Source: Sulfuricella sp. (lineage in GTDB: Bacteria; Pseudomonadota; Gammaproteobacteria; Burkholderiales; Sulfuricellaceae). Taken from it: a stretch of 64,000 bases of DNA. The translations under genes and the position numbers were made by a program. The notes beneath the pieces were generated by a model. It ran no database searches, was not told the DNA's origin, and saw nothing but the letters and a program-made list of their open reading frames with translations. The stretch is from positions 114,764 to 178,763 of the forward strand of contig JAHFRP010000007.1 in the NCBI GenBank assembly GCA_023266195.1. The letters run 5' to 3'. Position 1 is the first letter of the stretch, and each line of letters starts with the position of its first letter. Of the stretch, positions 8,706 to 18,508 are shown piece after piece.

Positions 8706-9758
8706 ATGAGCGAGAATATACCGAACAGGCAACCAGAAACGCAGGCATCGGCGGAAACCGGGCCGGCGAAGGCGTCGCGCTTCAATCCCGGCCTGGCGTT
8801 GGCGGTCGTCGCTCTGGTGCTGATCGGCTGGCAGTGGCTGGACAGCCGGCAGCACAGCAATGCCGTCGAACAGAACCTGGGCCGCCGCCTGGCCGAATTC
8901 GACAGCCGCAACAAGGAAAGCCAGATCGTCGCGGCGCGCGCCCAGGAGGAATCCCGCCAGGCGATGGTCAAGCTCGGCATGCTGGAGCAGAAGGTGACCG
9001 AATCGCAGAACCAGCAGGTGGCGCTGGAGGCGCTTTACCAGGAGCTGTCGCGCAACCGCGACGAATGGGTGCTGGCCGAAATCGAGCAGATCCTGCTCAT
9101 CGCCAGCCAGCAGTTGCAGCTCGCCGGCAATCCCAAGGCGGCGCTGATCGCCCTGCAAACGGCCGACAGCCGTTTGCAGCGGCTGGACAAGCCGCAATTC
9201 ATCGGCCTGCGCAAGGCCATCGTCAAGGATATCGAGCGGCTGCAAGCCCTGCCGGCGGTCGATGTGGTGGGCTACAGCCTGCGCCTCGACAGCCTGGCCA
9301 ACGCGGTGGACGACCTGCCGCTGCTGATCGGCGGCGAAGTGCCCGCAGAGCACGCAGCGGCCAAGCCGCGCGGCGAGGAACCGCCGTGGGCCAAGCTCGG
9401 GCGGGAAATCTGGCAGGACGTGAAGCAGCTGGTGCGCATCCAGAACATGGAAAACCCCGAAGCCCCCCTGCTGGCGCCCACCCAAGCCTATTTCCTGCGG
9501 GAAAACCTGCGCCTGCGCCTGCTGTCGGCGCGCATCTCCCTGCTGCGCCACGACGAAGTCACCTACAAAACCGACCTGAAAGCGGCGGATACCTGGCTGC
9601 GGCGCTATTTCGACGTCAAGGCCAAGCCGACCCAGGCCGCGCTGGCCAATCTGAAGCAGCTGGCCAGCGGCCCGGTGAGTATCGAGATGCCGGACATTTC
9701 AGGCAGCCTCAACGCGGTACGCAACTACAAGCTGGTGCGCGAAAGGTCCGGCAAGTGA
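8706..9758 (+). CDS. hemX: HemX-family membrane protein
   Basis: This single-pass inner-membrane protein has a short cytoplasmic Ala/Pro-rich tail, one TM helix (FNPGLALAVVALVLIGWQWL, about residues 35-54), then a long periplasmic coiled-coil and helical domain. Proteobacterial HemX is sometimes annotated as a uroporphyrinogen-III C-methyltransferase, but this group has no SAM-binding motifs, and the exact role in haem metabolism is unsettled. The start at 8706 lies just after the hemD stop; a GTG at 8670 overlapping hemD is possible but less likely. The stop overlaps the hemY GTG start. Confidence 0.88.
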   Translation: MSENIPNRQPETQASAETGPAKASRFNPGLALAVVALVLIGWQWLDSRQHSNAVEQNLGRRLAEFDSRNKESQIVAARAQEESRQAMVKLGMLEQKVTESQNQQVALEALYQELSRNRDEWVLAEIEQILLIASQQLQLAGNPKAALIALQTADSRLQRLDKPQFIGLRKAIVKDIERLQALPAVDVVGYSLRLDSLANAVDDLPLLIGGEVPAEHAAAKPRGEEPPWAKLGREIWQDVKQLVRIQNMENPEAPLLAPTQAYFLRENLRLRLLSARISLLRHDEVTYKTDLKAADTWLRRYFDVKAKPTQAALANLKQLASGPVSIEMPDISGSLNAVRNYKLVRERSGK

Positions 9759-10966
9759 AGGCGCTGTTCTGGATTCTGGCCATCCTCGCCGCCGCCGTGG
9801 CGCTGACCCTGGCCGCCGGACACAACGCAGGCTACGTGTTGCTGGTTTATCCGCCTTATCGCGCCGAGCTTTCGCTGAATTTGACGGTCATTCTGCTCTT
9901 GGCTGCGTTCGCCACCGCTTATGGCGCGGTGCGCCTGGCGCTGCACACCCTGCATCTGCCCGCCTACGTGCGGGCCTTCCGCGAGCGGCGCCGCCGCGAC
10001 AAGGGGCGCGAGGCGCTGGACGAAGCGTTGATGAGCTTTTACGAAGGGCGCTACGCCATGGCCGAAAAACAGGCCGTCGCCGCGCTGGAACTGCAAGCCT
10101 CCCCCCTGGCTGCAGCTCTGCTGGCGGCGCGCGCCGCCCACGAGCTGAAAGGCTACGACCGCCGCGACGGCTACCTGGTACAGGCCGAACGTGTGGCGCG
10201 GGAGCATCCCGAAGCGCGGCTGATGACCCAGGCCGAACTGCTGCTCGACCAGCGCCAGTTCCAGCCCGCGCTGCGGGCTTTGAAGGAGCTGCACACCCTG
10301 ACGCGCAAGAATGTCGCGGCGCTCAAGCTGGAGCTGAAGGCGCAGACCCAGGCAAAAAACTGGGACCAAGTGCTGACGCTGGTCGCCCAGCTGGAAAAGC
10401 GCGATGCGATCGACCCGGTGCAGGCGGTGCAACAGAAAATCCACGCGCACCAGGAAAATTTACGGCGCAAGCAGCAAGACCCGGCGGAATACCGCGCCTA
10501 CTGGCAGAAGATCCCCGACGCCGACAAGACCGACGGCAAGATCGCCCGCGTCGCCGCGCAAGGTTTTCTTGCCTTGAAGGATTGCCAGGCTGCCATGGAT
10601 ATTCTGACCGCCAGCCTAGCCAGCCAGTGGGACAGCGAGGTGGTCGGCCTGTATGGGGAGTGCCTCGGCAAGGAAGTGCTGAAGCAGATCGAGCGCGCCG
10701 AAAACTGGCTCAAGGAGCACCCGGAGGACGCAGCCCTGCTGCAAACATTGGGCAAGCTATGCATGAAGCAGGAGCTGTGGGGCAAAGCACAGAGCTACCT
10801 GGAAGCCAGCCTCAGCATCGAGCCCGGCGTCGAAGCGCACTTGGCGTTGGCCCAGCTGCTGGAAAAGATTGGCCGCAGCGACGAAGCCGGCCGCCATTAC
10901 CGCGAGGGCATGGGGCTGCTGCGGGCTGAGTCGGGACCTACACGCTCACCGCCTTCGGTTTGCTGA
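9755..10966 (+). CDS. hemY: HemY-family TPR membrane protein
   Basis: HemY of proteobacteria is an inner-membrane protein with two N-terminal TM helices (FWILAILAAAVALTLAAG and LTVILLLAAFATAYGAVRLAL) and a TPR-rich cytoplasmic domain; it is distinct from the protoporphyrinogen oxidase also named HemY. The 403 residues show TPR-like pairs such as ALRALKELHTL, AALLQTLGKLCMKQELWGKAQSYLEASL and AHLALAQLLEKIGRSDEAGRHY. It begins with GTG overlapping the hemX stop (GTGA). Its 3' end overlaps the convergent reductase gene by 29 bp, so its last ten or so residues are encoded opposite that gene. Confidence 0.9.
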   Translation: MKALFWILAILAAAVALTLAAGHNAGYVLLVYPPYRAELSLNLTVILLLAAFATAYGAVRLALHTLHLPAYVRAFRERRRRDKGREALDEALMSFYEGRYAMAEKQAVAALELQASPLAAALLAARAAHELKGYDRRDGYLVQAERVAREHPEARLMTQAELLLDQRQFQPALRALKELHTLTRKNVAALKLELKAQTQAKNWDQVLTLVAQLEKRDAIDPVQAVQQKIHAHQENLRRKQQDPAEYRAYWQKIPDADKTDGKIARVAAQGFLALKDCQAAMDILTASLASQWDSEVVGLYGECLGKEVLKQIERAENWLKEHPEDAALLQTLGKLCMKQELWGKAQSYLEASLSIEPGVEAHLALAQLLEKIGRSDEAGRHYREGMGLLRAESGPTRSPPSVC

Positions 10967-11969
10967 AGGTAAACGCGTCGGAGAAAAATTCTTCGGAGGG
11001 CAGGCCGCGCAGAGTGGTAAATTCCCGGTGCGCCGCATCCACCATTACCGGCGAGCCGCAGGCATAGACCTGGTAGCCGCTCAGGTCGGCAAAATCGTTC
11101 AACACCGCATTGTGCAGGTAACCGGTTTCGCCCTGCCAGTCATCCTCCGGCAGCGGTTCGGACAGTACCGGCACGAACTTGAAGTGAGCGTGCTCCGTTG
11201 CCCATTTTTCCGGCAGTTCCCGCATGTACAGGTCGGCAAGGTGGCACGCGCCCCAGTAGAAGGTGATCGGGCGCTGGATGCCGTGGTGGAAGGCGTGTTC
11301 GAGCATCGCCTTGACCGGGGCGAAGCCGGTGCCGCTGGCGAGCAGCAGGATCGGCTTGTCGCTTTCCTCGCGCAGGAAGAAGCTGCCGAGCGGTCCTTCG
11401 AAGCGCAGGATGGCTTTTTCGTGCATCTGGGTGAAGACGTGGTCGCTGAAGCTGCCGCCGGGCACGCGGCGGATGTGCAGCTGGAGGTAGCCGTCGTCGT
11501 GGGGGGCGTTGGCCAGCGAGTAGGCGCGGCGCTTGCCGTCCTTGAGCAGGATGTCGATGTATTGGCCGGCGAGAAATTGCAGCCGTTCGCTGGCGGGCAG
11601 TTTCAGGTAGAGCACCGCCACATCTTTCGCCACCTTGGCGATCTTCTCCACCCGGCACGGCATGATCTTGACCGGTACGTCCTTCGATTCGGCGACTTCA
11701 TGCACCTCGACGACGACATCGGTTTGCGGCGTGGCGCAGCAGAACAGGGCCAGCCCTTCCTTCTTCTCGGTCTCCTTCAGCGCGCTTTCCTGATAGTTGC
11801 CGTAATCGACCGCGCCCTCCAGTATCTTGCCCTTGCATACCCCGCAGGCGCCGTTGCGGCAGCCGTAGGGCAGCGCATGTCCTTCGCGCAGGGCCGCATC
11901 GAGGATGGTTTCGCCCTCTTCGGCCGACAGGACGTGGTTGGTCGGCTTGATGGTGATGTTGTGAGACAT
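10938..11969 (-). CDS. 2Fe-2S ferredoxin-NAD(P)H reductase (CDP-6-deoxyglucoseen-reductase type)
   Basis: This electron-transfer flavoprotein of 343 residues has an N-terminal plant-type 2Fe-2S domain (C-R-N-G-A-C-G-V-C near residues 37-45, partner Cys in LFCCATP), then an FAD domain (RAYSLANAP, about 150) and an NAD(P)H domain (ILLLASGTGFAPVKAMLEH, about 210-230; YACGSPVMV near the end). The layout matches phenol-hydroxylase-type reductases and proteins often annotated as CDP-6-deoxy-delta-3,4-glucoseen reductase. In betaproteobacteria such stand-alone copies have no proven partner, and the oxygenase or acceptor is not encoded here. Confidence 0.88.
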   Translation of the reverse strand: MSHNITIKPTNHVLSAEEGETILDAALREGHALPYGCRNGACGVCKGKILEGAVDYGNYQESALKETEKKEGLALFCCATPQTDVVVEVHEVAESKDVPVKIMPCRVEKIAKVAKDVAVLYLKLPASERLQFLAGQYIDILLKDGKRRAYSLANAPHDDGYLQLHIRRVPGGSFSDHVFTQMHEKAILRFEGPLGSFFLREESDKPILLLASGTGFAPVKAMLEHAFHHGIQRPITFYWGACHLADLYMRELPEKWATEHAHFKFVPVLSEPLPEDDWQGETGYLHNAVLNDFADLSGYQVYACGSPVMVDAAHREFTTLRGLPSEEFFSDAFTFSKPKAVSV

Positions 11970-12000
11970 GCATGACTCCTCGGCTGATCGTTCAACTCTT

Positions 12001-12183
12001 GCGTTTAGCGTGAACCTCGCGAAGCGAGACTTCGTCCCCCCTCGCCCGCATACGACTCCGCACGGGCTTTAGCCCGTAGCGGATCGGAGTCCTTTAGGGC
12101 TCGCGGGAGAGGGCTAGGGGTGAGGGAAACGGTCATGGCGAATCGCCGTTTCATGATTCGGGGCGGCGATTCGCCATGACCGT
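12001..12183. repeat. Composite intergenic palindromic repeat
   Basis: This is about 180 bp of nested hairpins between the reductase gene and fxsA. The outer part holds ACGGGCT/AGCCCGT and GACTCCG/CGGAGTC pairs and a GGAGAGGGCTAGGGGTGAGG block. The inner part is a perfect 19-bp inverted repeat (12129-12147 / 12165-12183, core GGTCATGGCGAATCGCC). The same modules recur in opposite orientation before tolC at 38735-38920. No coding capacity is credible. Confidence 0.75.
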
Positions 12184-12221
12184 TCGCCCAGATATTACCA
12201 TAACGTCCGGGCCGCACCATT

Positions 12222-12623
12222 TCAGGGCAGCCGATCGCGCTCCTCGACCCTGCGCCAATCGCCCTCGATGACGCCATCGTCGGCGGCGGGAGGCGGGCTG
12301 GGCCCTTTGGGTGATGGCAGCAGGAGCAGGATCAGGGCGAGGACGTCGCTGACGACGCCGGGAAAGATCAGCAGCAGGCCGGCCAGCACGTTGCGGAAAC
12401 CGAGCAGCAGGGCCAGGCTGAGAGAGTGGCCCGACTGCAGCGCGGCGAACAGCCGCAACGGCACCATGGCGCCGGCTTCGCGTACCAGCCAGCCGCCCCA
12501 GACCGCGCCCGCCAGCAGCCAGACGAGCAGCCACCAGCCAATGACGTCGGCCAGCTTGAGTAGAACGACAATCTCCAGGGTCGGAAAACCGAGTAGAATA
12601 ATCAGAATTAATAAACCACGCAT
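12222..12623 (-). CDS. fxsA: FxsA family membrane protein
   Basis: This 133-residue inner-membrane protein of the FxsA family (named for a phage T7 exclusion suppressor phenotype in E. coli) has three hydrophobic segments: LLILIILLGFPTLEIVVLLKLADVIGWW, LLVWLLAGAVWGGWLV and NVLAGLLLIFPGVVSDVLALILLLLP. The last contains the family motif LLIFPGVVSDVLAL. The tail is hydrophilic and Pro-rich. The start at 12623 places the first TM at the N-terminus and has a GAGG upstream. It is divergent from cutA with only 15 bp between, so the two promoters must overlap neighbouring coding sequence. Confidence 0.9.
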   Translation of the reverse strand: MRGLLILIILLGFPTLEIVVLLKLADVIGWWLLVWLLAGAVWGGWLVREAGAMVPLRLFAALQSGHSLSLALLLGFRNVLAGLLLIFPGVVSDVLALILLLLPSPKGPSPPPAADDGVIEGDWRRVEERDRLP

Positions 12624-12638
12624 GGATGGAGCCTCAAT

Positions 12639-12965
12639 TTGGAAGCGGTGCTGGTGATCACGAACCTGCCGGACCGGGGTTCCGCCCGCAAGCTGGCCGA
12701 GAAGCTGGTGGAGCAACGGCTGGCGGCCTGCGTCAACATTCTCGCGCCATGCGAGTCGGTCTATCGCTGGCAAGGCAAAATCGAACGCGCGCAGGAAGTG
12801 CCGCTGCTGATTAAAACATTACGGGCGCATTACGACAAGGTTGAAAAAACCATCCGGCAATGTCACCCTTACGAACTTCCGGAAATTATAACGGTTCCAA
12901 TCGCGGCCGGCCTGCCCGCTTATCTCGACTGGCTGGCCGCCGAAACGATGAACCCCATGGAATAA
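12639..12965 (+). CDS. cutA: Divalent cation tolerance protein CutA
   Basis: CutA is a small trimeric cytoplasmic protein linked to copper tolerance. The 108 residues show the family pattern: VLVITNLPDRGSARKLAEKLVEQRLAACVNI, SVYRWQGKIERAQEVPLLIKT and HPYELPEIITVPI. There is no ATG in frame near the N-terminus; TTG at 12639 has GGAG 7 nt upstream and fits the family start. It precedes dsbD by 10 bp, the cutA-dsbD pairing common in proteobacteria. Confidence 0.94.
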   Translation: MEAVLVITNLPDRGSARKLAEKLVEQRLAACVNILAPCESVYRWQGKIERAQEVPLLIKTLRAHYDKVEKTIRQCHPYELPEIITVPIAAGLPAYLDWLAAETMNPME

Positions 12966-12975
12966 GCTGATAAAG

Positions 12976-15261
12976 ATGCGCTACCTGTTGACGGTTTTTT
13001 TTCTGGTATGTTCCTGGGGCGCGCAAGCCGCCGACGATCTGCTCGAACCTGAGCAGGCATTCAAGTTCTCCGCCCGCGTGGTGGACGGCCACACCATCGA
13101 GGCGCGTTACCAGATCGCCGAGGGCTACTACCTGTACAAGGAAAAGCTCAAGTTCCAGGCGGAACCGTCCGGCGCGGTGCTGGGCACGCCGCAGCTGCCG
13201 GCCGGCAAGGTCAAGCAGGACGATTATTTCGGCAAGGTGGAAACCTACCGCCACGAGGTGCTCATTCGCCTGCCCTATACCCGCGGCGGCGCGGCGCAGA
13301 TAGCCCTGAAATCGATCTCGCAGGGCTGCGCGGATGCCGGCGTGTGCTATCCGCCGCAGACCCAGACAGCGAAGCTCGATCTTTCCCAGCCGCCGACGGA
13401 AGGCGACGCCAAGCCTTCCTTCCTCAAAAAGCTGCTGGGCGGCCAGGCCGAATTCCTGCCGCCGGAGCAGGCGTTCAAGCTGACGATCAAGGTCATCGAC
13501 AAGAATACTCTGCTGGCCAGCTTCAACATCGCTGAAAATTATTACCTGTACCGCGACAAGATCCGGTTTTCGCTGAGAAACAGCGGCGTCGCCATCGACT
13601 CGGTGATCCTGCCGCAGGGGGACACCAAGGCCGATCCCAATTTCGGCCAGACCGAGGTCTACCACCATTCGTTCCAGGCCGTCATCCGCCTCAAACGCGA
13701 CGACAACAGCGAGCTGCCGATCAATGTGGTGGCCGCCTATCAGGGGTGCAGCGAGAAGGGCGTTTGCTACCCGCCGATACAGAAGAATATCGGCCTCACC
13801 CTGTTCGGCGGCCTGCCGATGACGGATGCGCGCTTCACCTTGCCGCAAGCCGGCCCGGCCGGCGCCGCGGCGCCGGCTACAGCTGCCGCCCAGCCGCCGA
13901 CCGCGGCCGGAGCCGCGCCCCGCCCCGACGCGCCGGCCGTTGCGCCGGTGCCCGGCAACGATGGCTCGCGCATCGGCTCGCTGCTCAAGGGTGGCAGCTT
14001 TCCGCTGATCCTGGCGACCTTTTTCGGTTTCGGCCTGCTGCTGGCGCTGACGCCGTGCGTCTTTCCGATGATCCCGATCCTGTCCGGCATCATCGTCGGC
14101 CAGGGCCACACGCTGACCAAATCCCGTGCCTTCGGCCTGTCGCTTGCCTACGTGCTCGGCATGGCGATCGCCTACGCCGCCGCCGGCGTGGCGGCGGGCC
14201 TTTCGGGCACGCTGCTGTCCAACGCGCTGCAAAACCCCTGGGTGCTGGGCAGCTTCGCCCTGGTGTTCGTGCTGCTCGCGCTGTCCATGTTCGATTTGTA
14301 CGAATTGCAGATGCCCAGTTTCATCCAGAGCCGCTTTACCGAGGCCAGCAACCGCGCCCGCGGCGGCGGCCTCGCCGGTATATTCGTCATGGGCGCGCTG
14401 TCGGCGGTGATCGTCGGCCCCTGCGTCGCCGCGCCGCTGGCCGGCGCCCTGCTGTATATCAGCCAGACCGGCGACGTGGTCCTGGGCGGCTCGGCGCTGT
14501 TTGTACTGGCGCTGGGCATGGGCGCGCCGCTCCTGCTGGTGGGCGTTTCCGCCGGTGCCCTGCTGCCGAAGGCAGGCGCCTGGATGCAGGCGGTGAAGGG
14601 GTTTTTCGGCGTACTGCTGCTGGGCGTGGCGATCTGGCTGATTTCGCCGGTGATCCCGGCGGCAGCGCACATGCTGCTGTGGGCGGCGCTGCTGATCGTT
14701 TCGGCCATGTATTTGCGCGCCCTAGACCCGCTGCCGCATCCGGCCAGCGGCTTCGCCAGATTCTGGAAGGGCGTGGGGGTGATGGTGCTGATCGCCGGCG
14801 TTTCCCTGGTGATCGGCGCGTTGTCCGGCAACCGCGATATCCTGCAGCCGCTGTCCGGCCTGCGGGCGTTCTCGGGTGAGGCGAAAGCGGCGGAAGGCGC
14901 AGCGCTCAAATTCGAGCGGGTAATAAGCGTGGCCGAGCTGGAGCGGCGCGTGCAGCAATCCAAGGGCAAATACGTGATGCTGGATTTCTTTGCCGACTGG
15001 TGCGTTTCGTGCAAGGAATTCGAACGCTTCACCTTCGGCGACGCCAAGATCCAGGCTAAATTGCGCGACGCGGTGCTGCTGCAGGCCGACGTCACCGCCA
15101 ACACCGACGACGACAAGGCGCTGCTGAAGAAATTCGGCCTGTTCGGCCCGCCCGGCATCATCTTCTTCGACAAGTCCGGCAAGGAATTGAGCGCTTCGCG
15201 CGTGGTCGGCTATGAGCCGCCGGAAAAATTCCTTGGCAGCCTGGATGCCGTAATCCGCTGA
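12976..15261 (+). CDS. dsbD: Thiol:disulfide interchange protein DsbD with a duplicated N-terminal domain
   Basis: DsbD moves electrons from cytoplasmic thioredoxin across the inner membrane to periplasmic thiol partners. A signal peptide (residues 1-18) is followed by two tandem alpha-type domains rather than one: residues 21-137 with C118/C124 in GCADAGVCYPP, and residues 159-278 with C258/C264 in GCSEKGVCYPP. An Ala/Pro linker leads to the eight-TM beta domain with TPC (C361) and GPC (C483), then a gamma thioredoxin domain with WCVSC (C676, C679). At 761 residues it is well above the roughly 570-600 usual, and the extra domain explains the difference. It follows cutA. Confidence 0.95.
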   Translation: MRYLLTVFFLVCSWGAQAADDLLEPEQAFKFSARVVDGHTIEARYQIAEGYYLYKEKLKFQAEPSGAVLGTPQLPAGKVKQDDYFGKVETYRHEVLIRLPYTRGGAAQIALKSISQGCADAGVCYPPQTQTAKLDLSQPPTEGDAKPSFLKKLLGGQAEFLPPEQAFKLTIKVIDKNTLLASFNIAENYYLYRDKIRFSLRNSGVAIDSVILPQGDTKADPNFGQTEVYHHSFQAVIRLKRDDNSELPINVVAAYQGCSEKGVCYPPIQKNIGLTLFGGLPMTDARFTLPQAGPAGAAAPATAAAQPPTAAGAAPRPDAPAVAPVPGNDGSRIGSLLKGGSFPLILATFFGFGLLLALTPCVFPMIPILSGIIVGQGHTLTKSRAFGLSLAYVLGMAIAYAAAGVAAGLSGTLLSNALQNPWVLGSFALVFVLLALSMFDLYELQMPSFIQSRFTEASNRARGGGLAGIFVMGALSAVIVGPCVAAPLAGALLYISQTGDVVLGGSALFVLALGMGAPLLLVGVSAGALLPKAGAWMQAVKGFFGVLLLGVAIWLISPVIPAAAHMLLWAALLIVSAMYLRALDPLPHPASGFARFWKGVGVMVLIAGVSLVIGALSGNRDILQPLSGLRAFSGEAKAAEGAALKFERVISVAELERRVQQSKGKYVMLDFFADWCVSCKEFERFTFGDAKIQAKLRDAVLLQADVTANTDDDKALLKKFGLFGPPGIIFFDKSGKELSASRVVGYEPPEKFLGSLDAVIR

Positions 15262-15274
15262 CCCAATAGCCGCG

Positions 15275-15325
15275 AAAAGGCGCAAAAAGCACAAAAGAGA
15301 TATGCCCGCTTCTTGTGCGCCTTTT
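15275..15325. terminator. Inverted repeat after dsbD
   Basis: AAAAGGCGCA and TGCGCCTTTT arms flank a loop of about 30 nt that itself contains AAGCACAAAAG / CTTCTTGTG-like complementarity. It is followed by T-rich sequence (GATTTTTAACG), so it may act as a terminator or attenuator between dsbD and tlpA. Confidence 0.45.
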
Positions 15326-15353
15326 TGTGGCTGATTTTTAACGAGTAGACTCC

Positions 15354-15881
15354 ATGTCGAAAACCAAATTATTACTTGCGTTGGCCGTCGTGGCGCTGGG
15401 CGCGGCCTATTTTGCCGTTTCCTACAAGGAGGCAGACCAGACCATCACCCCGGCGGCGGTTTCGACCGAACCGGTGTTTTCCGCCAGCTTCAGGGATCTC
15501 GACGATAAAACTCAGGCGCTCCGGCAGTGGCGCGGCAAGGTGCTGGTGCTGAACTTCTGGGCGCCGTGGTGCCCGCCGTGCCGCGAGGAAATCCCCGATT
15601 TCGTCAAGCTACAGGACAAATATCGCGCACGCGGGCTGGTGTTCGTCGGCGTGGCGCTGGACGAGAAGATCAAGGTACAGGCGTTTGCCGATGAAATGGG
15701 CATCAACTACCCGGTATTGCTGGGAGAAATGGAAGCGGTGGACCTGGCGCACAAGATCGGCAACCGGCTGGGTGGGCTGCCGTTCACCGTGGTGATCGAC
15801 CGCAAAGGCGGCATCGTCGCCAGCGAAGTCGGCGGTCTGACCATGGCGCGGCTGGAAAAAATGGTTGCGCCGTTACTGTAA
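15354..15881 (+). CDS. tlpA: TlpA/ResA-type membrane-anchored thiol-disulfide protein
   Basis: This 175-residue protein has an N-terminal uncleaved TM or signal anchor (LLLALAVVALGAAYFAVSY) and a periplasmic thioredoxin fold of the AhpC/TSA-Redoxin type: VLVLNFWAPWCPPCREEIPDF carries the WCPPC redox site (about residues 71-75), and GGLPFTVVID carries the cis-proline. Position after dsbD suggests that DsbD keeps it reduced, for example for cytochrome c maturation or thiol repair. That role is inferred from the family. Confidence 0.92.
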   Translation: MSKTKLLLALAVVALGAAYFAVSYKEADQTITPAAVSTEPVFSASFRDLDDKTQALRQWRGKVLVLNFWAPWCPPCREEIPDFVKLQDKYRARGLVFVGVALDEKIKVQAFADEMGINYPVLLGEMEAVDLAHKIGNRLGGLPFTVVIDRKGGIVASEVGGLTMARLEKMVAPLL

Positions 15882-15948
15882 TCCATGCTGAAAACCAAGT
15901 TCAGGGAAAAACTGGACAACTTCACCCTATTTCGGCAAACTTGCCGCC

Positions 15949-16443
15949 ATGAAAACGAAAAACCAGGAAACTGGCGGACGCGGCAACCGGTCGGCCACTA
16001 CCAGTAAAATTCTCGTTCTCCATGGCCCCAATCTGAATCTGCTCGGCATGCGCGAGCCGGGCCATTACGGACATGACACCCTGGCGCAGATCGATTCCCG
16101 GCTGCAAAGCCTAGCGCGGGAAGCCGGCGTGGAACTGGAGGCTTTTCAAAGCAACAGCGAAGCCGACCTGATCGGACGGGTGCATCAGGCGAAGCCCGCC
16201 GCCGTCGATTTCATCGTGATCAACCCCGCGGCCTACACCCATACCAGCGTTGCCCTGCGCGACGCGCTCGCGGCCGTGGCCATCCCCTTTGTCGAAGTTC
16301 ATCTTTCCAATGTATTCGCGCGCGAGCCGTTCCGCCATCATTCCTACTTTTCCGACCTGGCCGTGGGCGTCATCAGCGGCCTCGGGGCGAAAGGCTATGA
16401 ACTGGCACTGGAATTCGCCCTGCAATACCAAGCCAAGGACTAA
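15949..16443 (+). CDS. aroQ: 3-dehydroquinate dehydratase, type II
   Basis: AroQ dehydrates 3-dehydroquinate to 3-dehydroshikimate in the shikimate pathway. After about 18 extra residues the type II signature appears: [21 protein letters not shown] (catalytic Tyr in the lid), [32 protein letters not shown] and [19 protein letters not shown] (catalytic His). The 164-residue reading includes an unusual polar N-terminal extension ([19 protein letters not shown]). No ATG lies closer to the core, so the ATG at 15949 is retained although its RBS is poor. It precedes accB by 3 bp, the usual aroQ-accB-accC order. Confidence 0.95.
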   Translation: MKTKNQETGGRGNRSATTSKILVLHGPNLNLLGMREPGHYGHDTLAQIDSRLQSLAREAGVELEAFQSNSEADLIGRVHQAKPAAVDFIVINPAAYTHTSVALRDALAAVAIPFVEVHLSNVFAREPFRHHSYFSDLAVGVISGLGAKGYELALEFALQYQAKD

Positions 16444-16446
16444 ATT

Positions 16447-16902
16447 ATGGATTTGCGAAAAGTTAAAAAGCTGATCGACCTGGTCAGCGACTCGGGCATC
16501 GCCGAGCTGGAAATCACCGAAGGCGAGGAAACCGTGCGCATCAGCCGCTATGGCCAGATGCCGCCCCAGGCCATGTATTCGCACCCCTATCCGATGCAGA
16601 TGCAGAGCGCCGCGCCCGTAGCGGCACCTGCGGCGCCCGCCGAAGCCGCCGCCCCGGCGGCGCCCGAAGGCCATGTCGTGAAATCGCCGATGGTAGGCAC
16701 TTTCTACCGCTCGTCTTCGCCCGGCGCCAAGCCGTTCGTCGAAGTGGGCAGCTCGGTCGGCGCGGGCGAAACCCTGTGCATCATCGAGGCAATGAAACTG
16801 CTCAACGAAATCGAAGCCGACCAGGGCGGTGTGATCAAGGCGATTCTGGTGGAAAACGGGCAGCCGGTGGAATACGGCGAGCCCCTGTTTATTATCGGTT
16901 AA
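16447..16902 (+). CDS. accB: Biotin carboxyl carrier protein of acetyl-CoA carboxylase
   Basis: AccB carries the biotin that is carboxylated by AccC and used to form malonyl-CoA. It is 151 residues long: an N-terminal helical part, a mobile Pro/Ala-rich linker (about 55-75) and the biotinyl domain with EAMKLLNE, biotinylated at K117. It lies 3 bp after aroQ and is followed by a strong palindromic repeat and then accC. Confidence 0.96.
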   Translation: MDLRKVKKLIDLVSDSGIAELEITEGEETVRISRYGQMPPQAMYSHPYPMQMQSAAPVAAPAAPAEAAAPAAPEGHVVKSPMVGTFYRSSSPGAKPFVEVGSSVGAGETLCIIEAMKLLNEIEADQGGVIKAILVENGQPVEYGEPLFIIG

Positions 16903-16912
16903 AAAGCTTTCG

Positions 16913-16994
16913 CCGCGGAGGACGCGGAGGAACGCGGAGGAGTGCAGCCCATCGGCAAGCCGGGTTTCCTCCGCGTCCTCCGCGTCCTCCGCGG
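16913..16994. repeat. Palindromic intergenic repeat between accB and accC
   Basis: The left arm (16913-16942) and right arm (16967-16994) are inverted copies built from GCGGAGGAC-type units repeated about three times each, around a 24-nt loop. A sister copy lies at 18401-18470 on the other side of accC. The transcript would form a very stable hairpin within the accBC unit, which may change the AccB/AccC ratio. Confidence 0.8.
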
Positions 16995-17012
16995 TTCAAA
17001 TTAGGACTTCAA

Positions 17013-18368
<1,356 letters not shown>

Positions 18369-18400
18369 TTTGAGCCGGGTGACCTGAACAAAAAATATTA

Positions 18401-18470
18401 ACCGCAGAGGACGCGGGGGACGCGGAGGAAAAACTTTTCCACCCTCTGCGTCCTCCGCGTCCTCTGCGGT
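18401..18470. repeat. Palindromic intergenic repeat between accC and prmA
   Basis: Arms at 18401-18428 and 18443-18470 are near-perfect inverted copies (ACCGCAGAGGACGC… / …GCGTCCTCTGCGGT) around a loop of about 14 nt containing AAAAACTTTT. It belongs to the same family as 16913-16994. The stable stem could end or process the accC transcript. Confidence 0.8.
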
Positions 18471-18508
18471 GAAACTCTTTCAAAAGTCGTAGAGATCAAG
18501 GAATTTCC

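Noticed and set aside
12886..14670. 594-residue minus-strand ORF
   Set aside because: It is antisense to dsbD; Gln/Arg/His-rich low-information sequence.
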